Of a stretch of 36,431 nucleotides of DNA, positions 1 through 8,098 are shown piece by piece. Position 1 is the stretch's first letter. Each line of letters begins with the position of its first letter. This stretch comes from Anaerolineae bacterium (GTDB lineage Bacteria; Chloroflexota; Anaerolineae; Promineifilales; Promineifilaceae). A model generated the notes under the pieces. The model saw only the letters and a list, made by a program, of their open reading frames with translations, was not told where the DNA came from and did no database searches. The stretch covers positions 135,476 through 171,906 of the forward strand of contig JAHDWL010000003.1 of the NCBI GenBank assembly GCA_023384355.1, read 5' to 3'. A program made the translations under genes and the position numbers.

Positions 1-565
1 TGCCACCGTAACCGCCGTTGTGGCGCACGACGAGGACGCCGGCCGCCTGCCGGCCGCGGCTGTCTCCCCCTGCCGCCTGCCCGGCCGCCAACGCGGTGAC
101 CAGCCAATCGGCCAGCTCGCCTGCACCACGTCGCGATTCTTCAAAGGATGCGGCCATCGCTTCGACCGTCCCGGGCACAAGAATATTGCCCTGGCAGGTA
201 AACCCGTCGCCGACGATGTGCCCTGCCCAATCGTAACATCCTTCGCCGGTGAAGGCGGCGGCGTGCCCATTGCGATCTACCATACCTACCTGCCGCAAGG
301 CGCGTTGCTCGTCGCTCCCGGTCAGATGGGCAATCGTGTCGGCCGCGCTTTGTCCGTCTCCCATCATCGCCAATCCGTCGATGCCATAGGCAACATTGGC
401 GAAGGATTGCGTTGCAACCGCTCCCGCGCCGGCGCGCGCCCACGAGACCACGGCCGCGCATGCCAGAAATTTCGACTGGACAGCGACGCCCCACTCTCCC
501 CTACCGGGATCGTAAGCCGCGATCGAGAACGTTGCGATCGGCAGTACTGATGACGTCACGATCAT
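1..565 (-). CDS. DUF1028 family protein (3' end beyond window)
   Basis: Reading the minus strand from the ATG at 563-565 gives a protein starting MIVTSSVLPIATFSIAAYDP that stays open to the left edge, 188 codons. It has the DUF1028 pattern: GEWGVAVQSKFLACAAVVSW early, then GAVATQSFANVAYG, RQVGMVDRNG, AAFTGEGCYDWAGH and a GQAAGGDSRGRQ block near the edge. DUF1028 proteins are thought to have an Ntn-hydrolase-like fold; their substrate is not established. The start overlaps the lon stop as ATGA, and a GGGGAGGG ribosome-binding site lies directly upstream, so translation is probably coupled to lon. The C-terminus is not visible. Confidence 0.85.
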   Translation of the reverse strand, partial: MIVTSSVLPIATFSIAAYDPGRGEWGVAVQSKFLACAAVVSWARAGAGAVATQSFANVAYGIDGLAMMGDGQSAADTIAHLTGSDEQRALRQVGMVDRNGHAAAFTGEGCYDWAGHIVGDGFTCQGNILVPGTVEAMAASFEESRRGAGELADWLVTALAAGQAAGGDSRGRQAAGVLVVRHNGGYGG

Positions 566-2988
566 CCCTCCCCTGACTCTTTATCCGATGTCAATGCTAC
601 TTCCAGGACTTCCTCAATGCGATCGACCAGGACAAAATGTACGTCCTGCCGCAGATTTTTCGGTATTTCCATTAGATCCCGCTCGTTCTTGCGCGGCAGT
701 ATGAAGGTGTGTATTCCTGCTCGTCGGGCAGCCAGCGCCTTCTCACGCACACCGCCGACCGGCAGCACCCGGCCGCGCAATGTGATCTCGCCGGTCATAG
801 CCACGTCGCGTCGGATGGGTCGTTCGGTGAAAGCCGATATGAGCGCCGTCGCCAGCGTCGCCCCGGCCGAAGGACCATCCTTGGGCACCGCGCCTTCAGG
901 CAGATGGATGTGGATATCGGTCCTCTCAAACCGTTCCGGCGCAATCCCCAGCGCTTCGGCCTGGCTGCGCGTGTAGGTGAGGGCCGCCTGGGCGCTCTCG
1001 CGCATCACTTCACCCAACTGGCCGGTCAGGGTCAGGCTCCCCTTGCCCGGCATCAGATTCACTTCGATAGTCATCAGTTCTCCGCCCGCGGCCGTCCATG
1101 CCGCGCCGGTGGCGACGCCGATCTCGTCAACATCTGATCGGGTGTCTTCGAGGAATCGCGGCGGCCCGAGCAACTCGCGCACCTTTTCGGAAGTGATTTG
1201 CCGGGGATAGCGCTTCCCTTCGGCCACCTGCCGGGCGATTTTGCGGGCGACGTTAGCGACCTCCCGCTCAAGATTACGCACGCCCGCTTCCCGCGTATAT
1301 TCCCGAATCAGGGTTTTCAAACCATCTTCCTCAAAGCGTATTTTTTTGTCGGCCAATCCATGCTGTTCAAGCTGCTGGGGCACCAGAAACTGATGCAGAA
1401 TTCCCAGCTTTTCTTCTTCGAGATAGCTGGAAAATTCGATGACCTCCATGCGATCCTGCAGGGCGTGGGGGATGGAATCAAGATAATTGGCGGTCGTGAC
1501 AAACAGTACGCGCGATAGGTCGTACTCCAGACCCAGGTAATGATCGACGAACGAATAGTTCTGCTCCGGGTCCAGCACCTCCAGCAGCGCCGCGGATGGG
1601 TCGCCGCGGAAATCAGCGCCCAGCTTGTCCACTTCATCCAGCATGAACAGCGGGTTACGTGTGCCGACACGTCGCATCGCCTGAATAATCCGGCCGGGCA
1701 TCGCGCCGATGTAGGTGCGCCTGTGGCCACGGATTTCAGCCTCATCGCGCACACCGCCCAAACTGATGCGCACAAACTCGCGCCCAAGCGCCTGAGCAAT
1801 GGAGCGCCCCAGAGAGGTCTTGCCCGTACCCGGCGGTCCCACAAAACACAGAATCGGGCTGCGCATATTGTCTGAGGCAATCCGGCGGACGGCGATGTAT
1901 TCAAGGATGCGATCCTTCACCCGCTCCAAACCGTAATGGTCAGCGTCAAGCACCTCGGCGGCGTTACGCACGTCCAGATTGTCGGCCGATTCCTCCACCC
2001 ACGGCAAATCCAGAATCCAGTCGATATAGGTGCGAATGATGCCGATTTCCGGCGACATGGGCGGCATGGCGTTGAGTCGGGCCAATTCTTTCTCGGTCTT
2101 GGCTCGCACTTCCTGCGGCAGGTTCTTCCTGTCAACCGCCTCGCGCAACTCGCTGAGTTCCTGACCAAAAACATCAAGTTCGCCCAACTCGCCCTGGATG
2201 ATGCGCATCTGTTCGCGCAGAAAATGCTCGCGATGGGAGCGGTCGACCTCCTGCTGCACCTGGTTCTGGATTTCGTCCTCCAGTTCCAACACGTCCAGCT
2301 CCTTGGCAAGGAGCACGCTAATCGTCTGCAGGCGCGTGTGAGCGTCGAGGATTTCCAGTATCTCCTGCCGGATACCTACCGGCACGGGCAAAGCCGAGGC
2401 GATAAAATCGGCCAGCCAGCCCGGCTCATTGAGGTTCAACGCGTAGGTGTAAGCCTCTTCGGGCAGGTTGTGATTCAGTCCCACGACCTTTTCAAACAGA
2501 GCCAACACAGCGCGCATAAGGGATTCCGTATTAGACTTCCACTCGTCTGTCTCCTCGATTACCCGGGCGCGAACTCGCATGTAAGGCGTTCGTTGGGTGA
2601 ATTCGAGGATCTCCACGCGGCGACGACCCTGAGCGAGAACGCTGGTCGTCTCATCGGGCATATGCAGAACCCGGCCGATGCTGACTTCCGTACCAACTTC
2701 GTACAGTCCGTCCTCATCCGGATCAAGTTCATTTAAATCACGTTGCGCGGCGACGATCAGGTTCTCGTGTTTCTGGCTGGCGGCATTGATCGCGGCCAGT
2801 GAGCGCTCGCGCCCAATGAAAAGCGGCATGACCATCTGGGGAAACAGGACCAAATCGCGCAGGGCAAGAAACGGGCACTCGATCAGGCCATTCTTGTCCT
2901 TGGTGACAGGCTGATCAAATATCTCGTCCCCCAGATCAGGGAAAAGTTCGGGGAAGTCGGGGAACTGATTGAAATCGAAGTCATCCAT
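562..2988 (-). CDS. lon: ATP-dependent Lon protease
   Basis: AAA+ serine protease of the cytosol that degrades misfolded and regulatory proteins. From the chosen start (MDDFDFNQFPDFPELF) it has 808 residues, the normal LonA size. The N-terminal substrate-binding domain is followed by Walker A GPPGTGKT at about 383-390, Walker B (LFMLDEVDKL) and the protease domain with PKDGPSAG. The catalytic pair is S707 and K750, 43 residues apart as in E. coli Lon. An open frame continues 17 codons upstream to 3039, but it lies inside folC. The ATG at 2988 overlaps the folC end by 8 bp and gives the usual acidic N-terminus. It overlaps the next gene by 4 bp. Confidence 0.96.
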   Translation of the reverse strand: MDDFDFNQFPDFPELFPDLGDEIFDQPVTKDKNGLIECPFLALRDLVLFPQMVMPLFIGRERSLAAINAASQKHENLIVAAQRDLNELDPDEDGLYEVGTEVSIGRVLHMPDETTSVLAQGRRRVEILEFTQRTPYMRVRARVIEETDEWKSNTESLMRAVLALFEKVVGLNHNLPEEAYTYALNLNEPGWLADFIASALPVPVGIRQEILEILDAHTRLQTISVLLAKELDVLELEDEIQNQVQQEVDRSHREHFLREQMRIIQGELGELDVFGQELSELREAVDRKNLPQEVRAKTEKELARLNAMPPMSPEIGIIRTYIDWILDLPWVEESADNLDVRNAAEVLDADHYGLERVKDRILEYIAVRRIASDNMRSPILCFVGPPGTGKTSLGRSIAQALGREFVRISLGGVRDEAEIRGHRRTYIGAMPGRIIQAMRRVGTRNPLFMLDEVDKLGADFRGDPSAALLEVLDPEQNYSFVDHYLGLEYDLSRVLFVTTANYLDSIPHALQDRMEVIEFSSYLEEEKLGILHQFLVPQQLEQHGLADKKIRFEEDGLKTLIREYTREAGVRNLEREVANVARKIARQVAEGKRYPRQITSEKVRELLGPPRFLEDTRSDVDEIGVATGAAWTAAGGELMTIEVNLMPGKGSLTLTGQLGEVMRESAQAALTYTRSQAEALGIAPERFERTDIHIHLPEGAVPKDGPSAGATLATALISAFTERPIRRDVAMTGEITLRGRVLPVGGVREKALAARRAGIHTFILPRKNERDLMEIPKNLRQDVHFVLVDRIEEVLEVALTSDKESGEG

Positions 2989-4360
2989 AGGTATTGTTTT
3001 CGGATTGTATTTTGTCCCAATGATTAAGCAAATCGCCAATGACGATGATGGAACCTGTGGCCAGAACGAGATCGCCCGGCTGGGCTATCCGCAAGGCCAC
3101 CGTCAGCCCCTCGGCGACGGAATGGGTTATTGTCGCCTCCTTGTCCAGCTGCGCGGCCATCTCGGCCAATCTTTCCGGGGTCGCCGAACGGGGGTGATTG
3201 GATGTGGTCATGATCACGTAGTCGGCCATCGGCAACAATCGCGACAACATGCCGGCGACGTTTTTATCCTCAGGCGCGCCAAAGATGAGGATCAGACGCC
3301 GATATTGGTAGTCGCTGGCCAGGGCTGACACAAGCCGCGCGGCCGAGTCATCATTATGGGCACAGTCGATCAATACCGCCGGTTTGTCCGCTCCCGTCTG
3401 CAACAATTGCAGGCGGCCGTCCCATTGCACCGTGGCCAATCCCTCGCGCAAGTTGGACAGTGTGAGCGTGGGAAACCGCATATGCACCTTCTCCAGGGTC
3501 GCCAGTGCTACCGCGGCATTACCCAGTTGGTGTTCACCTGAGAGTGAAACGACGAATTCGGCCCCTGACGGGATGAAGGTGGGATCCGCAGATTGGTCGA
3601 CGATGAGTCGTTGCCTTTCCACCTGACTAAAGGGCGTGCGCACCGCGCGATAGCGCCAGTCCCGCCCGACGACGGTTATCGGCGCTTCTCGCTCCGCGGC
3701 AATTCTCTCCAGTGTCGCCAGCGCCTCCGGCTTCTGATCGGCCACCACTACGGGAACCCCCGGCTTGATGATACCCCCCTTTTCATAGGCAATTTGCGCC
3801 AGTGTATCACCGAGCAGTTGGGTGTGATCGAGGCTCAGGCTGGTAATGACCGACACTTCGGGCGTCAGGACATTCGTCGCATCGAGCCGCCCACCCAGGC
3901 CGACCTCAACCACGGCCACATCGACGGCCGCCTCAGCGAAATGAACAAAAGCGATGGCGGTCACGATCTCGAACCAGGTGATGCCGGGCGACTGCTCGAT
4001 GAACCCGCGAACGTCGTCCAGGTGACGCACGAAGGCTTCCTCTGGTATCCGGCCGTCGGGATCGTCGGTTGTAATAACCCGTATACGCTCGCGAAAATCA
4101 CGCAGATGAGGCGAGGTGTACAACCCCACGCGCAGCCCCGCGGCGCGCAGACACGCAGCGCACATTGCGGCCACCGATCCCTTGCCTTTCGTCCCGGCAA
4201 TGTGCAGCGAAGGGTAGCGATCTTGCGGGTTGCCGAGGTGCGTCAACAGGCGTCGTGGGCGATCGACGTCAATCTTGCTGGCCTGATACCGATCGAGCGA
4301 CTTCTGCTCAAAGTTGATAAAACTGTATAGATAATCAATCGCCTGCTGATACGATTCCAT
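2981..4360 (-). CDS. folC: folylpolyglutamate synthase / dihydrofolate synthase
   Basis: Mur-ligase-family enzyme that adds glutamate to folates (and possibly to dihydropteroate) using ATP. The 459-residue length is typical. The ATP-binding motif HIAGTKGKGSVAAM lies around residues 52-65, followed by GLYTSPHLRDFRERI, the VEVGLGGRLDATNV metal/substrate motif, a SLDHTQLLGDT motif, and in the C-terminal ligase domain WDGRLQ and the DCAHN motif. First gene of the folC-lon-DUF1028 overlapping unit; it diverges from the small membrane gene at 4459. The start ATG at 4358-4360 is the first in frame and gives a normal FolC N-terminus. Confidence 0.95.
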   Translation of the reverse strand: MESYQQAIDYLYSFINFEQKSLDRYQASKIDVDRPRRLLTHLGNPQDRYPSLHIAGTKGKGSVAAMCAACLRAAGLRVGLYTSPHLRDFRERIRVITTDDPDGRIPEEAFVRHLDDVRGFIEQSPGITWFEIVTAIAFVHFAEAAVDVAVVEVGLGGRLDATNVLTPEVSVITSLSLDHTQLLGDTLAQIAYEKGGIIKPGVPVVVADQKPEALATLERIAAEREAPITVVGRDWRYRAVRTPFSQVERQRLIVDQSADPTFIPSGAEFVVSLSGEHQLGNAAVALATLEKVHMRFPTLTLSNLREGLATVQWDGRLQLLQTGADKPAVLIDCAHNDDSAARLVSALASDYQYRRLILIFGAPEDKNVAGMLSRLLPMADYVIMTTSNHPRSATPERLAEMAAQLDKEATITHSVAEGLTVALRIAQPGDLVLATGSIIVIGDLLNHWDKIQSENNTYG

Positions 4361-4458
4361 AGTCCGAATTGTAACCCATCCAGGCCATCAAGGTAGTGGT
4401 TGCGCGTTGACAGCCCCTTGGAGGAGGGTTAAACTCGGCCGCTTATGGGGTTCATCGT

Positions 4459-4839
4459 ATGGCTGTAATTCATTCGATTCACGGGGCGCTGTCAAATACC
4501 GCCTGGCTATTTTTTCTGATCATCGGGCTTTGGGGGCTTTTTCGCGCAATTCGCGGACAGGCCGTAAACGGCAACTATCTCGGCGCGGCCTTCATCGGCC
4601 AGCTTATTTTCGTTGCCCAGGCTGTGTTAGGGGCAGTCTTATGGCTTGGTGGGTACAGCGCCGGCATCCAGCGCTCGGGCATTCATCTTCTCTACGGGGT
4701 CTTTGCCCTTGTTTTCCTGCCGTTCATCTATTTGTCAGTACTGCGCGGAGACGATACCAACCGCGCCCAATGGGTATTGGCCTTCACAACGTTGTTTCTT
4801 TTCGGGATTGCGCTGCGAGCCATTACAACCGCGGCCTGA
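4459..4839 (+). CDS. small four-helix membrane protein, function unknown
   Basis: A 126-residue, strongly hydrophobic protein. Four predicted membrane helices can be read at about residues 12-30, 41-63, 74-95 and 105-122, with short polar loops. Histidines H5 and H8 stand before helix 1 and H76 at the start of helix 3 (GIHLLYG), an arrangement that could hold a heme or metal, but this is only a guess from spacing. I do not recognise a named family. Divergent from folC (98 bp apart) and convergent with the MFS gene. The start ATG at 4459 is preceded by a modest GGGG ribosome-binding site. Confidence 0.75.
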   Translation: MAVIHSIHGALSNTAWLFFLIIGLWGLFRAIRGQAVNGNYLGAAFIGQLIFVAQAVLGAVLWLGGYSAGIQRSGIHLLYGVFALVFLPFIYLSVLRGDDTNRAQWVLAFTTLFLFGIALRAITTAA

Positions 4840-4853
4840 CGCGATTCATTCGA

Positions 4854-4892
4854 CATCCGGAGGGACCAGCCCTTTGGCAAGTCCCCCGGATG
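4854..4892. terminator. bidirectional terminator-like hairpin
   Basis: Arms CATCCGG (4854-4860) and CCGGATG pair, and inside them GGGAC pairs with GTCCC, around a loop of about 14 nt. It lies between the convergent ends of the small membrane gene (4839) and the MFS gene (4896). No long T-run follows on either strand, so intrinsic termination may be weak. Confidence 0.5.
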
Positions 4893-4895
4893 CCG

Positions 4896-6224
4896 TTAAA
4901 AACCTTCCACCGTTTCCAATGTCGGGCCAACCGGGTCCGGAATGCCTGTACCGGTCACCGCCGCATGGACCTGTCTGTCCTTATCAATGTTGACGACCGA
5001 CGGGATGAAAAAGCCGACAACACCGGCGACGATGGTGATCAGCCCGCCAATAACAAAGAGCGTTTGCACGCCGATAATATCCGCCAGCGGTCCGGCCACG
5101 ATCAGACCTAAAGGCATCATAGCCGTCGCCGCGCTGCCGATCAGCGTGAACACACGTCCTTGCATCGACGGTTCGACGGCCGCCTGGAAAATAGCCATCA
5201 TCGATCCGTTGGTCAGCGAACTCATGATGCCGCCAGCCAGCATGCCGACCAACGCCAATCCGAAGAGCGAGGCAGGCGCCAGCCCCACAAGCATCACACT
5301 AACACCGATACCCGCCAATCCAATCAATAATGTATAGGTACGCTTTTTAAATCCGCCCCACACGCCCAAAAGGAGACCGCCCAACAGAATACCAACCCCG
5401 AAGCCGGCCTCGATCAACCCCAAATGCCAGGCTGTGCCGTCGAAATGTTCCGTCACAAGCAACGGCATGAAGCTGTTCATGGGGCTCAGCACCATGTTCA
5501 CCAGCATGGCCATGCCGGCCATTATCAGCAATCCGCGCCAATTAATCATGTAGCGAAATCCGGCCCGCAGGTCATCGAAGTACGTAGGTTGATCCTCCGC
5601 AGACGAGTCTTCCTTCCCGCGTTGCGGTTGCGGAACATCGACGATCAGGATGGTGCCTATTGCCAGTATCGCGGTGATGATATCAATGAAAAGGATACCT
5701 TCCATCGGGAGGAGCGAAAGCAGAAGCGCCCCAAGCGGTGCGGCGGCGATGCTCATCCCTCCGTTGAGTATCTGGTTGAGTCCCTGTATACGGGTCAGGT
5801 GCTCTGGTGGAACCATGAGGGAAGTTGACGCGGTCATCGCCGGGTAATGGAAAGCCCCACCCAGCGCGCGAACGAACAAGACAACATAAATTTGCCAGGT
5901 TTCGACACCACCGGCCCAATAGAGATATACCAGTGCCAGGGTCGAGAGGGCCACTACGGCATCAGCCACAATCATCGTCCACTTGCGATTCCAGCGATCG
6001 ACCAGAGGGCCCACGAACGGCCCAAGGACTACCTGAGGCACAAGGCCAACGATCGAGGCAATCGCCAGTACGGTCGCCGAACCGGTTTGCTGAGTCAGCC
6101 ACCAAATAAGGGCAAATTGCACAAGTTGGCTACCCAGCAGGGAGAAAACCTGCCCTACCCACAAAGTCATGAATGGGCGCAGCGATTTGGGAGAGTCGTT
6201 CGTGGTCATCAGTAGGTCATCCAT
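4896..6224 (-). CDS. MFS efflux transporter (Mef/EntS-like)
   Basis: Inner-membrane secondary transporter of the major facilitator superfamily, 442 residues from the chosen start (MDDLLMTTNDSPKSLRPFM), with about twelve hydrophobic segments. The segment after helix 2 (GPLVDRWNRKWTMIVAD) is the usual MFS loop 2-3 signature. WWLTQQTGSATVLA in helix 2 and the FHYPAMTASTSLMVPPEHL region resemble macrolide/multidrug efflux members of the MFS_3 type. The substrate cannot be read from sequence. The open frame extends to 6464, but that stretch is AT-rich, contains the likely promoter and encodes no recognisable protein. No strong ribosome-binding site marks the start; M6 (6209) is an alternative. Confidence 0.85.
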   Translation of the reverse strand: MDDLLMTTNDSPKSLRPFMTLWVGQVFSLLGSQLVQFALIWWLTQQTGSATVLAIASIVGLVPQVVLGPFVGPLVDRWNRKWTMIVADAVVALSTLALVYLYWAGGVETWQIYVVLFVRALGGAFHYPAMTASTSLMVPPEHLTRIQGLNQILNGGMSIAAAPLGALLLSLLPMEGILFIDIITAILAIGTILIVDVPQPQRGKEDSSAEDQPTYFDDLRAGFRYMINWRGLLIMAGMAMLVNMVLSPMNSFMPLLVTEHFDGTAWHLGLIEAGFGVGILLGGLLLGVWGGFKKRTYTLLIGLAGIGVSVMLVGLAPASLFGLALVGMLAGGIMSSLTNGSMMAIFQAAVEPSMQGRVFTLIGSAATAMMPLGLIVAGPLADIIGVQTLFVIGGLITIVAGVVGFFIPSVVNIDKDRQVHAAVTGTGIPDPVGPTLETVEGF

Positions 6225-6654
6225 TTTGTTGGATTCAGCAGAAAGAATATTTTCCAGTATAGGATACATATTATTTATATATTTGTCAATATTATTGATA
6301 TAGTAGTGAATATATTTAATTGAGCATGAAATAATTTCGATGGCGTCATTATTTCGAACCCACTGTTGACACATCAGTGTACGGGTAAGGATTTTCCCCG
6401 ACCAAGCGCGGCGTCTTAACTTCCCAACCGATAGCACGCTCAAGAACGCGGGCAGACTCCACAAAAAATAGGATGGCGGCTCAAACTGAAGTATAATCGC
6501 CAGGGAATACGGTCATCAATCGAATTCGGCCGCTGGTCAACAAGCCACAAGATTGGTTCCCGAACAGATAAATCCACGACAACGAAGTGCGTCTGTTGAT
6601 AAAACAACATGCGAGTGAGCTTTTCGCTGCCTTGCAGATCGATTACTGTTTATA
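6225..6654. other. 430-bp divergent intergenic region, partly AT-rich
   Basis: Lies between the MFS start (minus) and map start (plus). Bases about 6235-6355 are strikingly AT-rich. The right part (6465-6654) has ordinary composition and should hold the map promoter. A TATAAT-like sequence abuts the map ATG but has no matching -35 at normal spacing. I see no RNA gene or convincing small ORF here. Confidence 0.5.
6261..6289 (-). promoter_or_regulatory. sigma-70-type promoter for the MFS transporter
   Basis: On the minus strand a perfect -35 TTGACA (6284-6289) is followed after 17 nt by TATCCT (6261-6266), about 37 nt before the MFS start. The surrounding bases are very AT-rich, unlike the rest of the window. 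The -10 box matches the consensus in four of six positions. Confidence 0.5.
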
Positions 6655-7419
6655 ATGAAACTCAAATCCCCCAAAGACCTGGCCCGAATGCGAAACGCGG
6701 GTCGCCTGGTCGCCGAGTGCTTCGCCATACTTGAAGAAAACGTGAAGCCCGGCGTCACCCTGAAAGCCCTCGACAGTCTCGTCGAGACCCATATCTACAA
6801 GATTGGCGCGGAGCCGCTTTATAAAGGTTACCGCGGCAGCCGGCGAGAACATCCTCCCTTTCCCGGCGTCATATGCGCCTCGGTGAATCACGAAATATGC
6901 CACGGGATTCCGGATGATCGCGTGCTGGAAGAGGGGGATATCGTCGGCATCGACATCGGCCTGCGCCTCAAGGGTTTCTGCGGTGATGCGTGCGTCACCT
7001 ATCCGGTTGGCCGGGTCGCTCCCCACGTCGATCGGTTGTTGGCCATCGGCCGCGAAGCCCTTCACCTGGGCATCAATGCTGCCCAATACAACAATCGGCT
7101 GAACGATATCGGCCGCGCCATTGAAGATTACGCCGACACGCAGGGAGTGACGGTCGTTCACGAGTGGGGTGGTCACGGTATCGGCCGCGTCCTGCACGAG
7201 AATTTATCAGTGTCCCACGTCCGGCAATCTGACCCGGGGCCACGACTCCTGCCCGGCATGACCTTCACGATCGAGCCGATGATCAACGAAGGCACCTATG
7301 AGTGGATCCTCATGCCTGACGGCTGGACGGTTATCACCGCCGACGGCAAACTCTCCGTGCAGTTCGAACACATGCTGGCAATCACCCACAACGGCCCCGA
7401 CATCCTCACCCGTCTATAG
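6655..7419 (+). CDS. map: methionine aminopeptidase, type I
   Basis: Removes the N-terminal methionine from new proteins in the cytosol; a dinuclear metalloenzyme. 254 residues, normal for type Ia. All five metal ligands are present: D100, D111, H174 (GGHGIGR), E207 (TIEPM) and E238 (QFEHM). The substrate-contacting histidine H83 is in CHGIP. There is a small extra charged stretch (YRGSRREHPPFP, about 59-70) before the conserved PGVICASVN segment. In many bacteria map sits between adk and infA in the ribosomal cluster; here it stands apart, followed 23 bp later by a LysE-type exporter. No clear ribosome-binding site precedes the ATG. Confidence 0.95.
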   Translation: MKLKSPKDLARMRNAGRLVAECFAILEENVKPGVTLKALDSLVETHIYKIGAEPLYKGYRGSRREHPPFPGVICASVNHEICHGIPDDRVLEEGDIVGIDIGLRLKGFCGDACVTYPVGRVAPHVDRLLAIGREALHLGINAAQYNNRLNDIGRAIEDYADTQGVTVVHEWGGHGIGRVLHENLSVSHVRQSDPGPRLLPGMTFTIEPMINEGTYEWILMPDGWTVITADGKLSVQFEHMLAITHNGPDILTRL

Positions 7420-7442
7420 ATTAATCAGGATACCTGTTTACC

Positions 7443-8078
7443 TTGGCCTACCTGCTTCAGGGGCTGATCCTCGGGACGACCGCGGCCGCCCAGCCTGGCC
7501 CCCTTCAGGCATTTCTGCTGTCGCTCATCGCCCGCGACGGCTGGCGGCGGACCATGCCGGCGGCGTTTGCGCCGCTCATCAGCGACGGGCCGATCATCCT
7601 GATCGTGCTTCTTATCCTCACCCGTCTGCCGGGATGGCTTCTCTCCGCGCTCCAGCTCGCGGGTGGGACCTATTTGCTGTTTCTGGCGTGGGGCGCATCG
7701 CAGTCATTCAAAGCCGGCGCACCGGCCGATTCAGGTGAAGCGGCTTTGGTGGACGGGAGCGTCACGAAGAACATTCTGAAGGCGGCCCTGATGAATTTCC
7801 TCAGCCTAGGACCCTACATCTATTGGGCAACTGTCGCCGGGCCGATCTTCATTGAGGCGTGGCGGCAAGCGCCAACCTCAGGGCTGGCTTTTCTCTTGGG
7901 CTTTTACGCCGCCCTCATTGGCGGTCTCATGATTTTTATCCTGATTTTCGGGGCAGCAGGAAAAGTCGATCCGCGCGTCAATCGCGCCCTGGGTCTCGTA
8001 TCGGTCGTCGGACTGTTCGCATTCGGGCTATATCAGATTGTCAACGGGGTGGCCGGATTGGGGGCAGGCGTTCCCTGA
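7443..8078 (+). CDS. LysE/RhtB family amino-acid exporter
   Basis: A 211-residue membrane protein with about six hydrophobic segments. It has the LysE-family N-terminal signature (LILGTTAAAQPGPLQAFLLS, residues about 8-27; the usual form is PGP after a short helix) and the later GPYIYWATVAGP segment. Family members export amino acids such as lysine, threonine or homoserine; the actual substrate is unknown. Translation probably starts at the TTG at 7443, with an AGGA motif upstream. The gene follows map by 23 bp and is probably co-transcribed. It ends convergent to leuS at a strong hairpin. Confidence 0.85.
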   Translation: MAYLLQGLILGTTAAAQPGPLQAFLLSLIARDGWRRTMPAAFAPLISDGPIILIVLLILTRLPGWLLSALQLAGGTYLLFLAWGASQSFKAGAPADSGEAALVDGSVTKNILKAALMNFLSLGPYIYWATVAGPIFIEAWRQAPTSGLAFLLGFYAALIGGLMIFILIFGAAGKVDPRVNRALGLVSVVGLFAFGLYQIVNGVAGLGAGVP

Positions 8079-8092
8079 GGCGCGCCTGCCCC
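8061..8092. terminator. 10-bp GC hairpin between convergent genes
   Basis: GGGGCAGGCG (8061-8070) pairs perfectly with CGCCTGCCCC (8083-8092) around a 12-nt loop. It covers the exporter's stop codon and lies just before the leuS stop (8099). It is symmetric and could stop transcription from both sides, although no T-run follows. Confidence 0.6.
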
Positions 8093-8098
8093 AGCCGG

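Noticed and set aside
20-550. 176-residue plus-strand ORF at the left edge
   Set aside because: It is the antisense shadow of the DUF1028 gene, which has family motifs, a ribosome-binding site and coupling to lon.
1936-2736. 266-residue plus-strand ORF within lon
   Set aside because: Antisense shadow of a well-conserved lon gene; no family motif.
6225-6464. N-terminal extension of the MFS protein to residue 522
   Set aside because: The stretch is AT-rich, has a promoter-like sequence inside it, and encodes no transporter-like segment.
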